DNA of 50,532 nucleotides from Streptomyces flaveus (GCF_014647675.1 NZ_BMPQ01000020.1:1-50532); one strand, 5' to 3'; positions 32,220 to 42,304 are shown, numbered from the stretch's first letter. A program made the numbers and translations. Notes: generated from the sequence alone by a model not told the origin.

Positions 32220-34337
32220 ATGCAGGTCTGGCCTGGACAGGCGTACCCACTCGGTGCCACGTATGACGGCGCCGGCACCAACTTCGCGGTCTTCTCGGAG
32301 GCCGCCGACCGAATCGAGCTGTGTCTGCTCCATGACGACGGCTCGGAGACAGCGATAGAGCTGCGGGAGTCGGACGCGTTTGTGCGGCACGCGTACCTGC
32401 CCGGCATCATGCCGGGACAGCGGTACGGCTTCCGTGCGCACGGTCCGCACGCACCCGAGCGCGGACAGCGCTGCAATTCCGCGAAACTGCTGCTCGATCC
32501 GTACGCGCGTGCCATCAGCGGCAGCATCGACTGGGGCGAGGAGGTGTACGGCTACCACTTCGGCTCGCCGAACAAGCGCAATGATCTCGACTCGGCTCCC
32601 CACACGATGTCCTCGGTGGTGGTCAACCCGTACTTCGACTGGGGCGACGACCGGCTTCCGCGCACCGAGTACCACGAAACGGTGCTCTACGAGGCCCATG
32701 TGAAGGGCCTGACCATGCGCCATCCGGCGCTGCCGGACGAGCTGCGCGGCACGTACGCGGCGCTGGCGCATCCCGCGATCATCGAGCACCTCACGGAGCT
32801 GGGGGTCACGGCGCTTGAGCTGATGCCGGTCCACCAGTTCGTGAACGACCACCGTCTGGTCGACATGGGCCTGAACAACTACTGGGGCTACAACACGATC
32901 GGTTTCTTCGCCCCCCATAACGCGTACGCCTCCTGGGGCGACCGCGGGCAGCAGGTCCTGGAGTTCAAGTCCGCCGTACGAGCACTGCACGAAGCGGGCA
33001 TCGAGGTCATTCTGGACGTGGTCTACAACCACACGGCGGAGGGCAACCACCTGGGGCCGACGCTGTCCTTCAGGGGCCTCGACAACGCCTCGTACTACCG
33101 GCTGACGGACGATCCCCGCTACTACATGGACACCACCGGCACCGGCAACTCCCTGCTGATGCGCTCCCCGCACGTGCTCCAGCTGATCATGGACTCGCTG
33201 CGCTACTGGGTCACCGAGATGCACGTCGACGGCTTCCGCTTCGACCTCGCGGCGACGCTCGCCCGGCAGTTCCACGAGGTGGACCGGCTGTCGTCGTTCT
33301 TCGACCTGGTGCAGCAGGACCCGGTGGTCTCCCAGGTGAAGCTGATCGCCGAGCCCTGGGACGTCGGCGAGGGCGGCTACCAGGTGGGCAATTTCCCGCC
33401 GCTGTGGACCGAGTGGAACGGCAAGTACCGCGACACCGTACGGGACCTGTGGCGGGGCGAGCCTCGCACGCTCGCGGAGTTCGCGTCCCGGCTGACGGGG
33501 TCCTCCGACCTCTACCAGGACGACGGGCGGCGCCCGCTCGCCTCGATCAACTTCGTCACCTGCCACGACGGCTTCACGCTGCACGACATGGTGTCGTACA
33601 ACGACAAGCACAACGCGGCCAACGGCGAGGACAACCGCGACGGCGAGAGCCACAACCGGTCCTGGAACTGCGGGGTCGAGGGCGAGACCGACGACCCGGC
33701 GATCCTGGAGCTGCGGGCGCGGCAGATGCGGAACTTCATCGCGACGCTGATGCTCTCCCAGGGCGTGCCGATGCTCAGCCACGGCGACGAGTTCGCCCGC
33801 ACGCAGGGCGGCAACAACAACGCGTACTGCCAGGACAACGAGCTGGCCTGGGTGCCATGGCCGGAGGACCCGGAAGACGGCGGCGAGCTGCTCGCGTTCA
33901 CCCGCGCGATGGTGTGGCTGCGCCGCGAGCATCCCGTCTTCCGGCGGCGCCGGTTCTTCCACGGGCGGCCCGTGCAGGGCACCCACGACGAGCTGTCGGA
34001 CATCGTCTGGTTCACCCCGTCCGGCGAGGAGATGACCCAGCACGACTGGAACTCCACGCAGGCACGGGCACTGTCCGTCTTCCTCAACGGCAACGCGATC
34101 TCCGAGCCGGGGCCGCGCGGGGAGCGGATCGCCGACGACTCGTTCCTGCTGATGTTCAACGCCTCGCCGAAGACCATGGAGTTCGTGGTGCCGGTCGATC
34201 ACGGGAAGCAGTGGCAGGTCGTCGTCGACACGGCGCGGACCGAAGCGGTGCCTCCGGGGACGGGGGCGAAGGTGCAGGCGGGGGATCGCCTGACGCTCGT
34301 CGACCGGAGCGTGATGGTGTTGCAGCGGCCGGCGTGA
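32220..34337 (+). CDS. glgX: Glycogen debranching enzyme GlgX
   Basis: 705 residues from ATG 32220, after GGAAGAG. GH13 isoamylase-type enzyme that removes maltotetraose-type branches from glycogen. An N-terminal CBM48 domain (YPLGATYDGAGTNFAVFSEA) is followed by the catalytic barrel: ILDVVYNHTAEGN (region I), FRFDLAATLA (nucleophile Asp), LIAEPWDVG (acid/base Glu), and FVTCHDGFTLHD (transition-state Asp). Length and motifs are complete. It lies upstream of treY and near treZ, so the locus channels debranched glucan to trehalose. A long hairpin terminates it. Confidence 0.95.
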   Translation: MQVWPGQAYPLGATYDGAGTNFAVFSEAADRIELCLLHDDGSETAIELRESDAFVRHAYLPGIMPGQRYGFRAHGPHAPERGQRCNSAKLLLDPYARAISGSIDWGEEVYGYHFGSPNKRNDLDSAPHTMSSVVVNPYFDWGDDRLPRTEYHETVLYEAHVKGLTMRHPALPDELRGTYAALAHPAIIEHLTELGVTALELMPVHQFVNDHRLVDMGLNNYWGYNTIGFFAPHNAYASWGDRGQQVLEFKSAVRALHEAGIEVILDVVYNHTAEGNHLGPTLSFRGLDNASYYRLTDDPRYYMDTTGTGNSLLMRSPHVLQLIMDSLRYWVTEMHVDGFRFDLAATLARQFHEVDRLSSFFDLVQQDPVVSQVKLIAEPWDVGEGGYQVGNFPPLWTEWNGKYRDTVRDLWRGEPRTLAEFASRLTGSSDLYQDDGRRPLASINFVTCHDGFTLHDMVSYNDKHNAANGEDNRDGESHNRSWNCGVEGETDDPAILELRARQMRNFIATLMLSQGVPMLSHGDEFARTQGGNNNAYCQDNELAWVPWPEDPEDGGELLAFTRAMVWLRREHPVFRRRRFFHGRPVQGTHDELSDIVWFTPSGEEMTQHDWNSTQARALSVFLNGNAISEPGPRGERIADDSFLLMFNASPKTMEFVVPVDHGKQWQVVVDTARTEAVPPGTGAKVQAGDRLTLVDRSVMVLQRPA

Positions 34338-34350
34338 TGACGCAGCCCGG

Positions 34351-34390
34351 CGCCCCTAAAGGAGGCCGCAGGCCCTCCTTTAGGGGCGCG
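34351..34390 (+). terminator. Long perfect hairpin after glgX
   Basis: Sixteen-base perfect stem GCGCCCCTAAAGGAGG / CCTCCTTTAGGGGCGC with an eight-base loop, 14 bases after the stop. It continues into GCGGGGAACTGCGCGACCAG, a sequence I know as a highly abundant Streptomyces intergenic repeat. Confidence 0.85.
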
Positions 34391-34424
34391 GGGAACTGCG
34401 CGACCAGCCACAACGGACCCGCAG
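34385..34424 (+). repeat. Abundant Streptomyces intergenic repeat (GGGGCGCGGGGAACTGCGCG type)
   Basis: Overlaps the right arm of the glgX terminator and runs to about the CCGCAG at 34424. Recognised from general knowledge of Streptomyces genomes; only one copy is in this window. Confidence 0.6.
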
Positions 34425-34501
34425 CGTCAAAACTTCCCTCCCAGCGAAGCGCAAGCGTGTCAATGACACGAAAGGCTCGCCTGCGGGGTACGTAGGTTGC
34501 C

Positions 34502-36892
34502 ATGACACCTTCGCGTCAAGAACCGGCGCCGACCGCCACCTACCGGCTCCAGCTGCAGCCGCAGTTCCCGTTTGGTGCCGCCGAGGCCTCCGTGCCGTAT
34601 CTGGCCTCGCTCGGCGTCTCGCATCTGCATCTGTCGCCGGTACTGGAGGCCGTGCCGGGGTCGCCGCACGGCTATGACGTGGTGGACCACGCGCGCGTGC
34701 GGGACGAGCTGGGCGGCGAGGAGGGCCTGCGGTCCCTGTCGCGCACCGCGCGGGAGCACGGCCTGGGACTCGTGGTGGACATCGTGCCGAACCACATGGC
34801 GATGGTCCCGCGGCACAACCGCGCCCTGTGGGAGGTGCTGCGGGAGGGCCCGGGCTCGCCCTACGCGCGCTGGTTCGACATCGACTGGGAGGCGCAGGAC
34901 GGCCGGATGCTGCTGCCGGTGCTCGGCGGGCGGCTCGGCACGGAGCTCGGCCGGCTGGAGGTCGACGGCGAGGTGCTGCGCTATCACGAACACGCGTTCC
35001 CCCTGCGTGCCGGCACCGAGGACCTGCCGCTTCCTCAGCTTCTGGAAGCGCAGTGGTACCGCCTTGCGTGGTGGCGGCTGGCCCGTACGGAGCTCAACTA
35101 CCGCCGTTTCTTCAGCATTTCGGAGCTCATCGGGGTACGGGTCGAGGACCCGGAGGTGTTCGGGGCCACCCACGCGAAGATCCTCCAGCTGCTGGACGAG
35201 GGCGTGGTCGACGGGCTGCGGATCGACCACCCCGACGGCCTTGCGGACCCGGACGCGTACCTCCAGCGGCTCCACGAGGCGACGGGCGGGCGCTGGACGG
35301 TGGTCGAGAAGATCCTCGCGGAGGGCGAACCGCTGCCTGCCGCCTGGCCGGTCGCGGGCACCACCGGCTACGACGCGCTGCGGCACATCGACGGCCTCTT
35401 CACGGACCCGGCGGGCGCGGGGGAGCTCCTCGGTCAGTACCGGCGGTTCGCGGCGCCCCAGGCCGACCGTGGCGGCGTCTGGGAGGCGACGGTGCGGCGG
35501 GCCGCGTACAAGGTGGTCCATCACGAGCTGGCCACCGAGATCGACCGCCTGACCCGCGAGGCCGACCATCTGTGCCGTACGTCCCCGGACCCCGCGCTGC
35601 GCGACCACGCCCCCTGGGCCCTGCGCACCGCGCTGCGCGAGCTCCTCGTACGCCTCCAGGTCTACCGGCCGTACGCCTCCGGGGACGCCGCCGCGGTCGT
35701 CACCGAGGAGGCCGCACACGAGGCGCGGGGGGCCTTCACGGTGCCGGAGGAGGCCCACGCGGTGGACGTCGTACGGGACCTGGTGCTCGGCCGGACCGGG
35801 GAGGGGCCCGAGCGCGAGGGGTTCCGGGCGCGGTTCGCGCAGACCGCGTCGGCGCTGCGGGCCAAGTCCATGGAGGACACGGCGTTCTACCGGTACGTAC
35901 CCGTCCTCTCGGCGAACGAGGTGGGCGGCGAGCCGGAGTTCCCCGCCGTGACCCCGGAGGACTTCCACACGTACTGCGCGCGCGTGCAGCGCGACTGGCC
36001 CGCCACCGGCACCGTGCTGTCCACCCACGACACCAAGCGCAGCGCCGACGTGCGGGCGGCGATCTCCGTGCTCACCCAGTGCCCCCTGCGCTGGGCCGAC
36101 CTGCTGGCCGAGGTGACCGGGCAGACGGCGGTCGACGGGGTGGGCGCGCCGGATCCCCAGGTGGCGTGGGCGGCGTGGCAGACGGCGGTCGGCCTCGGGC
36201 CCTCGGCCGAGGAACGGCTCCAGGGCGCCTTGTTGAAGCACGTCCGGGAGGCCGGCCTGTTCACCTCGTGGACGGAGCAGGATCCCGCGTACGAGGCCTC
36301 CGTCGCCGCCTTCCTGAAGGCGGGGCCGTGCGGGGCGCCCGGGCGGCGTGCCGCCGAGTTCAGGGCGTCCCTCGAGCCCCATGTGCGGGCGAACGTCCTC
36401 GGGGCCACCCTCGTCCAGCTGACGATGCCGGGCGTGCCGGACGTCTACCAGGGCACGGAGGTCGAGTACCGTGCACTCGTGGACCCGGACAACCGGCGCT
36501 CGGCCCACTTCCCGCCGAAGGACACCGGCGACCTGTCCGCCGAGAAGGCCGCCCTCACCGCGACCGCGCTGCGACTGCGGAGGCAACGCCCCGCCGTCTT
36601 CGGCGAGTCGGCCACGTACACCCCGCTCGACGCGGAAGGCACGGCCGCCGCGCACTGCGTAGCCTTCGTACGCTCCGGGGAGGCGATCACCGCCGTCACC
36701 CGCCTGTCCCTGCGTCTGGAGGAGGCGGGCGGCTGGCGCGACACACTGCTGCCGCTGCCCGAGGGGCGGTGGGCCGATCTGCTCACTCCAGGACGGGAGT
36801 TCACGGGGCACGCGCGCGTGGACGCGCTTTTCGAGCGGTTGCCCGTGGTGCTCCTGGAGAGGGTGGGCGAACCCGAAGGCTCGCGTGACTGA
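34502..36892 (+). CDS. treY: Malto-oligosyltrehalose synthase TreY
   Basis: 796 residues, normal for TreY. GH13 enzyme that converts the reducing end of malto-oligosaccharides to an alpha,alpha-1,1 linkage. N-terminal block TYRLQLQPQFPFGAAEASVP, then VVDIVPNHMAM, the nucleophile region DGLRIDHPDGLADPDAYLQR, the acid Glu in TVVEKILAEGE, and STHDTKRSADVRA. ATG 34502 lies after the glgX terminator, so it has its own promoter or reads through. It works with TreZ at 40559, about 3.7 kb downstream, interrupted by two carboxypeptidase genes and an FHA gene. Confidence 0.95.
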   Translation: MTPSRQEPAPTATYRLQLQPQFPFGAAEASVPYLASLGVSHLHLSPVLEAVPGSPHGYDVVDHARVRDELGGEEGLRSLSRTAREHGLGLVVDIVPNHMAMVPRHNRALWEVLREGPGSPYARWFDIDWEAQDGRMLLPVLGGRLGTELGRLEVDGEVLRYHEHAFPLRAGTEDLPLPQLLEAQWYRLAWWRLARTELNYRRFFSISELIGVRVEDPEVFGATHAKILQLLDEGVVDGLRIDHPDGLADPDAYLQRLHEATGGRWTVVEKILAEGEPLPAAWPVAGTTGYDALRHIDGLFTDPAGAGELLGQYRRFAAPQADRGGVWEATVRRAAYKVVHHELATEIDRLTREADHLCRTSPDPALRDHAPWALRTALRELLVRLQVYRPYASGDAAAVVTEEAAHEARGAFTVPEEAHAVDVVRDLVLGRTGEGPEREGFRARFAQTASALRAKSMEDTAFYRYVPVLSANEVGGEPEFPAVTPEDFHTYCARVQRDWPATGTVLSTHDTKRSADVRAAISVLTQCPLRWADLLAEVTGQTAVDGVGAPDPQVAWAAWQTAVGLGPSAEERLQGALLKHVREAGLFTSWTEQDPAYEASVAAFLKAGPCGAPGRRAAEFRASLEPHVRANVLGATLVQLTMPGVPDVYQGTEVEYRALVDPDNRRSAHFPPKDTGDLSAEKAALTATALRLRRQRPAVFGESATYTPLDAEGTAAAHCVAFVRSGEAITAVTRLSLRLEEAGGWRDTLLPLPEGRWADLLTPGREFTGHARVDALFERLPVVLLERVGEPEGSRD

Positions 36893-36996
36893 GGTCGGTG
36901 CCGTTCATGCATCCGTGCGCCCGCGGACACCTCCTTGACAGTTCATCCAGTCCGTGGAGTACTGCGGATTGCGGCGCAGGGCGGACCTAGACGGGG

Positions 36997-38247
36997 GTGA
37001 GTCTCCTGCCGGAGAGGCACTACCCCAGTGTGACCGAAATCGTCACGTCCGCCCGGGCGTTGGCGGCTCAGCAGCCATGGCTGTGCTCGCTCGAGCAGGT
37101 CGGGGTCTCGCGGGCGGGGCGACCGCTGCATCTGCTGTCCCTTGGGCATGCCGAGCGGGCCGTGCTGGTGGTCGCGGGGGCTCACGCCAATGAGCCCACC
37201 GGGGGTTCCACTCTCCTCGCGCTGGCTGAACGGGTGTTGCACGAGCGGCAGTTGAGGGCCGATACGTCGTGGCACTTTCTGCTGTGTGCGGATCCGGACG
37301 GGGCGAGTCTTCATGTGACTCCCGCGCCACGGACCCTGCTCGACTATCACCGCGGGTTCTTCCGCCCCGCCGGACCCGAGCAGCCGGAGTGGTCGCCCTC
37401 CGTGCTGCCGCCCGACCGGCTGCCGCCCGAGACGCGTGCCCTCACCAGGGTCATCGACGAGCTGCGTCCCTACCTCCAGGCGACCCTCCACGGGACCGAT
37501 CTGGGCGGCAGCTGGGTGCAGTTGACGAAGGATGTGCCGGGGCTGGCGGAGCCGTTCGCCAAGTCCGCGGCGGAGCTGCACATTCCGGTGGAGACGGGGG
37601 CCTCGGACGCGGCGGGCTGGCCTGCCTCCGGGCCCGGGGTGCATGTGATGCCCGAGCCGGGCTCGGACGCGCCGTATCCGAGCATGCCGGACGATGCCCG
37701 GCACAGCACCTGGTACCACGCCCACCGGTACGGCGGTCTGACCGCGGTCGTGGAAGTGCCGATGTGGGCCAGCGACCTGGTCGACGACCCGGCGCCGCAT
37801 CCCGCGCCGGCCGCGGCGATGCGGCAACTGGCGCGCCGGCTGCTGCGGCACTCGCTCGAGGTGGAGGGCGTCCTCACCGAGGCCCTGCCCCGCCTTCCGG
37901 GCCCCGACGGACCACTGCTGCGTGCCACGAAGTGGGCCCTGGAGCTGGTACCGGGGCTGGCCGGCGACTGGGCCCACCATCCTCCGGCGGACACGACGAT
38001 GGCGTACGTCGGCAGCGTGGACGCGTTCGGCCGCCGGCTCCCGCTGCGGGCCGCCGCGATGCTGCTGCGGGTCCTCCAGGAGACCGACGACCGCGCGGCA
38101 CCGCACCTGGAGCACCTCGTCGCCTCCTGGAGCGAGTCCTTCGCCGAACGCTTCCGCGCCCGCTGGGTGCCGCTGGAGCACCAGGTCGAGCATCAGAGCC
38201 GTACGGTGGTCGCGGCGGCGCGCCACGCACGGGACTACGCGGAGTAG
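36997..38247 (+). CDS. M14-family zinc carboxypeptidase-like protein (first of two)
   Basis: 416 residues from GTG 36997. Zinc carboxypeptidase fold: HxxE ligands in GAHANEPTGG, third ligand His in LQATLHGTDLGG, and catalytic Glu in AVVEVPMWASD. No signal peptide, so cytoplasmic; the substrate is probably a peptide or amino-acyl conjugate. A second gene of the same architecture lies convergently at 38273, sharing ADPDGA / LDPDGA, FFRP and EQPEW blocks. It is unrelated to trehalose synthesis by motif but sits within that locus. Confidence 0.85.
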   Translation: MSLLPERHYPSVTEIVTSARALAAQQPWLCSLEQVGVSRAGRPLHLLSLGHAERAVLVVAGAHANEPTGGSTLLALAERVLHERQLRADTSWHFLLCADPDGASLHVTPAPRTLLDYHRGFFRPAGPEQPEWSPSVLPPDRLPPETRALTRVIDELRPYLQATLHGTDLGGSWVQLTKDVPGLAEPFAKSAAELHIPVETGASDAAGWPASGPGVHVMPEPGSDAPYPSMPDDARHSTWYHAHRYGGLTAVVEVPMWASDLVDDPAPHPAPAAAMRQLARRLLRHSLEVEGVLTEALPRLPGPDGPLLRATKWALELVPGLAGDWAHHPPADTTMAYVGSVDAFGRRLPLRAAAMLLRVLQETDDRAAPHLEHLVASWSESFAERFRARWVPLEHQVEHQSRTVVAAARHARDYAE

Positions 38248-38272
38248 GCCCTTGATCCGAGCCCCCTCAGGC

Positions 38273-39664
38273 TTACTCGAACGGCACTTCGGCCTTGGCC
38301 GGGGGCCCGCCGACCGCACTGGCGCCGGGGCGCGACACCGGCGCCCGGCGGCCCGCCAGTTCGAAGGCGTGGAGCACCACCCGCGCCTGGTACTCGACCT
38401 GCCGCGCGACCGGGATCCAGCGCGCCTGGTGCCCGTCGTGGTAGTCCGCGCACCACACGTCGATCAGCCGGTCGAGGTCCGGCAGCGCGCCGGACGGGTC
38501 GCATCCGGCGCGTGTCACGAGCTGGTGCAGCAGCCCCGCCGTACGCAGCGCTATCCGCCGCGCGGAGATACGCAGCGCGGTCAATCGGGCAGTGTCCAGC
38601 GGCGGCAGGGGATGCGTGCCGTCGCCGGCTTCCGTGTCGGGGTCCCAGGAGTCGGCGAGGCCGGGGCCGACCAGTAAATAGTCGTCGACCGGTGCGAGAA
38701 GGGAGGCCGTGTCCGCTGCCGTGCCGAGGCCGGGGCGGATCCGTGTCAGCAGCGCCTCCAGAACCCGTGTGTCGCGGCGCAACGTACGGCTCACGGCCCT
38801 CAGCGCCTCGTCGGCGTCGGCAGGCGGCGAGGCGTCCCCCACGGCCCGTACGCCCCACATGGGGGCCTCGACGACCGCGGTGACCGTGCCGTACCGGTGC
38901 GGGTGGAACCAGGTGGACTCGACCGCCGCCTCCGTGATGGCGGCGGCCAGGTCCGCGCGCCGCGGGGGCGGGATGCGGTAGACGGCGGGCCCCAGGGTGG
39001 GCCAGTACAGCGTGTCGTACGGCCCGAGTTCGAGGGGGATGCCCAGGCGGGCCGCGGTGTGGGCCAGGCGCGGGGCGAGGCCGGGCAGTTCGCGGGTCAG
39101 CTCGACGAAGCCGCCGCCCACGTCGACGCCGTGCAGGGAGCACTGGAAGAAGGGCCGCAGTTCGTCCTGGAGGTCGAGCAGGGCGCGGGTCTCCGGCAGG
39201 GCGGCGCAGTCCGCGCCGTCGGGCAGCCACTCGGGCTGCTCGCGGAAGCCGGGCCTGAAGAAGTGCCGGAAGTAGTGGCCGAGGGTGTAAGGCCCGGACA
39301 GCCAGCCCTCGTTGCGGCGCGCGCCGTCCGGGTCGAGGCACAGCAGCAGGTTCCAGGTCGCGTCGGCGCCCTCGCACAGCCGGGGGTCGGCCAGCGCCCG
39401 TTCGGCGAGGCGCAGGGCGGTGGCGCCGCCCACGGGCTCGTTGGCGTGCGGTCCCGCGACGACGAGGGCCTGACGGCTGCCGTGTCCGACGGACAGCAGC
39501 CACAGCGGGAGCCCGGCGCGGGAGGTGCCCACCCGGCGCAGCCGGGCGTCCTTCGGGTGACGCTGGACGAGCGCCGCCGCCCGGACGCGCAGCTCGTCCA
39601 CGGACGGGTAGCGGAGGAGTTGCGGCAGGGTCTTACCTCCGCTGCGAGTAGCTGTTCGGTTCAC
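38273..39664 (-). CDS. M14-family zinc carboxypeptidase-like protein (second of two)
   Basis: About 463 residues from GTG 39664; no start has a clear Shine-Dalgarno, and GTG 39718 in frame is possible. Ligands: HxxE in VAGPHANEPVGG, His in QCSLHGVDVGGG, catalytic Glu in AVVEAPMWGVRA. It shares an architecture and sequence blocks with the convergent gene ending 25 bases away: YPSVDELRVRA versus YPSVTEIVTSA, FFRPGFREQPEWLP versus FFRPAGPEQPEWSP. The inverted-pair arrangement suggests an old duplication. Function unknown beyond probable metal-dependent hydrolysis of a carboxy-terminal bond. Confidence 0.82.
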   Translation of the reverse strand: MNRTATRSGGKTLPQLLRYPSVDELRVRAAALVQRHPKDARLRRVGTSRAGLPLWLLSVGHGSRQALVVAGPHANEPVGGATALRLAERALADPRLCEGADATWNLLLCLDPDGARRNEGWLSGPYTLGHYFRHFFRPGFREQPEWLPDGADCAALPETRALLDLQDELRPFFQCSLHGVDVGGGFVELTRELPGLAPRLAHTAARLGIPLELGPYDTLYWPTLGPAVYRIPPPRRADLAAAITEAAVESTWFHPHRYGTVTAVVEAPMWGVRAVGDASPPADADEALRAVSRTLRRDTRVLEALLTRIRPGLGTAADTASLLAPVDDYLLVGPGLADSWDPDTEAGDGTHPLPPLDTARLTALRISARRIALRTAGLLHQLVTRAGCDPSGALPDLDRLIDVWCADYHDGHQARWIPVARQVEYQARVVLHAFELAGRRAPVSRPGASAVGGPPAKAEVPFE

Positions 39665-39795
39665 TTGCTGTGGGTGGCGTAAGCACAGTGAGTCACGATC
39701 ACGCGGGTACGTCAACACCGCCGTGTGTGCGGGATGTTCGGCCTTCGCGGGCCGTTTGCCCGGAGGCTGCGGTTCCGCTCACCGGGCAGGAAGCG

Positions 39796-40350
39796 TCAGT
39801 CCGTGGCGAGCCGGAACGACATCCGCCCGAAGCTGACCTGATCGCCGGCCTGGACCACGGCTGCGCCGATCACCCGCCGCCCGTTCACGGAGGTGCCGTT
39901 GGTCGAGCCGAGGTCGCGCAGCACCCACAAGCCGCCCTGGCGGGTGAGTTCGGCGTGCACGCGGGAGACCGTCTCGTGGCTGAGCCTGAGTCCACTGGCC
40001 GGGTCGCGGCCTATACGCAGCGGGTACGGGCTCTCGGGGCGGGGCAGCAGCAACTTGGGGAGCTTCTCGGCCTGCCAGGCCCTGCTCAGCCGTACGGTGA
40101 AGCCGGAGACCGCCTCCACGGTGCCGAACACCAGCCGCGAGAAACGGCTCTCCTTGCGCAGATCGGCAGTGAGCGCGGCGAGTTCGTCGGAGGTGCGGGC
40201 GGCGAGCGCGAGTTCCATCCGGTGGACGAACGTGTTGTGCGAGATCCTGCCCACAGCGGCGCCCTCTCGGAGCACACTCAACGCCCTGTCCCGCTCGGCG
40301 TCCGACAGCCGAGGGGCGGGATAGGTGTGGAACTCGAAAGACGACGTCAC
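39796..40350 (-). CDS. DUF1707 and FHA domain protein
   Basis: 184 residues. The N-terminal DUF1707 block is RLSDAERDRALSVLREGAAV. A basic linker leads to a C-terminal FHA domain with the phosphothreonine-binding pattern: IGRDPASGLRLSHETVSRVH, then LGSTNGTSVNG. FHA domains bind phosphothreonine on substrates of Ser/Thr kinases, so it is a plausible target reader for a kinase such as that at 25.7 kb; that link is speculative. No membrane segment. It is divergent from treZ across 208 bases. Confidence 0.93.
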   Translation of the reverse strand: MTSSFEFHTYPAPRLSDAERDRALSVLREGAAVGRISHNTFVHRMELALAARTSDELAALTADLRKESRFSRLVFGTVEAVSGFTVRLSRAWQAEKLPKLLLPRPESPYPLRIGRDPASGLRLSHETVSRVHAELTRQGGLWVLRDLGSTNGTSVNGRRVIGAAVVQAGDQVSFGRMSFRLATD

Positions 40351-40558
40351 GCTGGTGATTGTCGGTCAGCGCGGCCAAGGTGTCCAGAAAACGAGGAACT
40401 AGCGAGGAACTTGGTACGCCCCTGGTTCGGCTCTGGTTCGATACTGCGACCGACGCGGGTTCAATCCTTCGTTCGAGCGGTTTCAGCCGCGTACTGATCT
40501 CATGTGGCGCACCATGGGACCGGCGAGATCGCGGTGAGCAGACGAGGGAGAAACGTCC

Positions 40559-42304
40559 GTGCAGTTCGAGGTGTGGGCACCACAGGCCGGCCGTATGACG
40601 CTCCACTGCGCGGGCGGCACACAGGCGATGGAGCGCGATCCGGACCGCGCGGGGTGGTGGACGGGCGAGGCGGAGGCCGAGGACGGCACGCGGTACGGCT
40701 TCGCGGTGGACGACGGCCCCGTACTGCCCGATCCGCGCTCGCGGCGGCAGCCCGACGGCCCCGACGGGCTGAGCGCGGTGGTCGACCACGAGCGGTACGC
40801 GTGGCGCGCCGAGTGGGCCGGACGCGGGCTGCCGGGCGCGGTGCTGTACGAGCTGCACGTGGGCACGTACACGCGCGAGGGCACCCTGGACGCGGCTGCC
40901 GAGCGGCTCGGACATCTCGCGGAACTGGGCGTCACGCACGTCGAGTTGATGCCGCTGTGCCCGTTCCCGGGGCGGCATGGCTGGGGGTACGAGGGGGTCT
41001 CGCTGTGGGCGGTGCACGAGCCGTACGGCGGTCCCGAGGCGCTGAAACGGTTCGCCGACCGGGCGCACGAACTCGGTCTCGGTGTCGTCCTGGACGTCGT
41101 GCACAACCACTTCGGCCCGTCCGGCAACCATCTGCCCGCGTTCGGCCCGTACTTGACGGACGCGCATCACACACCCTGGGGCGCGGCCGTCAACCTGGAC
41201 GCGCCCGGCTCGGACGAGGTGCGCGCGTATCTGCTGGGCAGCGCCCTGGCCTGGCTGCGCGACTACCGGCTCGACGGGCTGCGCCTCGACGCCGTGCACG
41301 CGCTGCGCGACACCCGCGCGTACCACTTCCTCGAGGAGCTGTCGGCCTCCGTGGACGCGCTCTCCGCCGGCCTGGACCGGCCGCTGTTCCTCGTCGCCGA
41401 GTCCGATCTGGCCGATCCGCGGCTGATCACGGCCCGCAGGGAGAACGGGCTCGGCCTGCACGCGCAGTGGAACGACGACTTCCACCACGCCCTGCACACC
41501 ACGCTGACCGGTGAATCGCAGGGCTACTACGGGGACTTCGCCCGGGCCCCGCTCGCGTCCGTCGCGAAAACGCTCACGGGCGGCTTCTTCCACGACGGCA
41601 CGTACTCCAGTTTCCGCGGCCGGCGTCACGGCCGCCCCCTGGACCGTACGCGCGTCTCCTCACACCGCCTGCTCGGCTACTCACAGACCCATGACCAGGT
41701 CGGCAACCGCGCCCAGGGCGACCGCCTCTCGGCCACCCTCTCCCCCGGCCTGCTGGCCTGCGCGGCGGCGCTGACGCTCACCGGGCCGTTCACGCCGATG
41801 CTGTTCATGGGCGAGGAGTGGGCGGCGGGCACGCCCTGGCAGTTCTTCACCGACCACACGGATCCCGAGCTGGCCGAGGCCGTACGCCGGGGCAGGCGCC
41901 GGGAGTTCGCGGCGCACGGCTGGGCCGAGGAGGACGTACCCGATCCCCAGGACCCGGCGACCCGGGACCGCTCCTGCCTGGACTGGTCCGAGCCGGAGAA
42001 CGAGCCCCACGCGCGCGTGCTCGCCTGGTACCGCGAACTCATCGCCCTCCGGCACGACCAGGCGGACCTCACGGACCCCGACCTCTCGGACGTCAAGGTC
42101 GCCTACGACGAGAAGGGCCGCTGGCTGGCGTTCCGCCGCGGTGACGTCCGGGTGGCCGTGAACCTCGGCAAGGAGACCGCGTCGATCCCTCTCGGCACTG
42201 CTCGCGTGCGCGTGCTTGCGGCATGGGAGCCGGTCGAAGTGCCGGGCGCGGACGGGTTGTTGAGCCTGCCGGGGGAGTCTTGCGTGGTGCTTACGCAGGA
42301 GTGA
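40559..42304 (+). CDS. treZ: Malto-oligosyltrehalose trehalohydrolase TreZ
   Basis: 581 residues from GTG 40559, after GAGGGAG. GH13 enzyme that releases trehalose from the TreY product. N-terminal CBM48-like domain (FEVWAPQAGRMTLHCAGG), then VLDVVHNHFGPSGN, the nucleophile in DGLRLDAVHALRD, the acid Glu in LFLVAESDLADPR, and SQTHDQVGNRAQGDR typical of TreZ. Together with GlgX and TreY it gives the complete glycogen-to-trehalose route. Short degenerate repeats around GTGCTGACGCGGG follow the stop (42305-42385). Confidence 0.95.
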   Translation: MQFEVWAPQAGRMTLHCAGGTQAMERDPDRAGWWTGEAEAEDGTRYGFAVDDGPVLPDPRSRRQPDGPDGLSAVVDHERYAWRAEWAGRGLPGAVLYELHVGTYTREGTLDAAAERLGHLAELGVTHVELMPLCPFPGRHGWGYEGVSLWAVHEPYGGPEALKRFADRAHELGLGVVLDVVHNHFGPSGNHLPAFGPYLTDAHHTPWGAAVNLDAPGSDEVRAYLLGSALAWLRDYRLDGLRLDAVHALRDTRAYHFLEELSASVDALSAGLDRPLFLVAESDLADPRLITARRENGLGLHAQWNDDFHHALHTTLTGESQGYYGDFARAPLASVAKTLTGGFFHDGTYSSFRGRRHGRPLDRTRVSSHRLLGYSQTHDQVGNRAQGDRLSATLSPGLLACAAALTLTGPFTPMLFMGEEWAAGTPWQFFTDHTDPELAEAVRRGRRREFAAHGWAEEDVPDPQDPATRDRSCLDWSEPENEPHARVLAWYRELIALRHDQADLTDPDLSDVKVAYDEKGRWLAFRRGDVRVAVNLGKETASIPLGTARVRVLAAWEPVEVPGADGLLSLPGESCVVLTQE

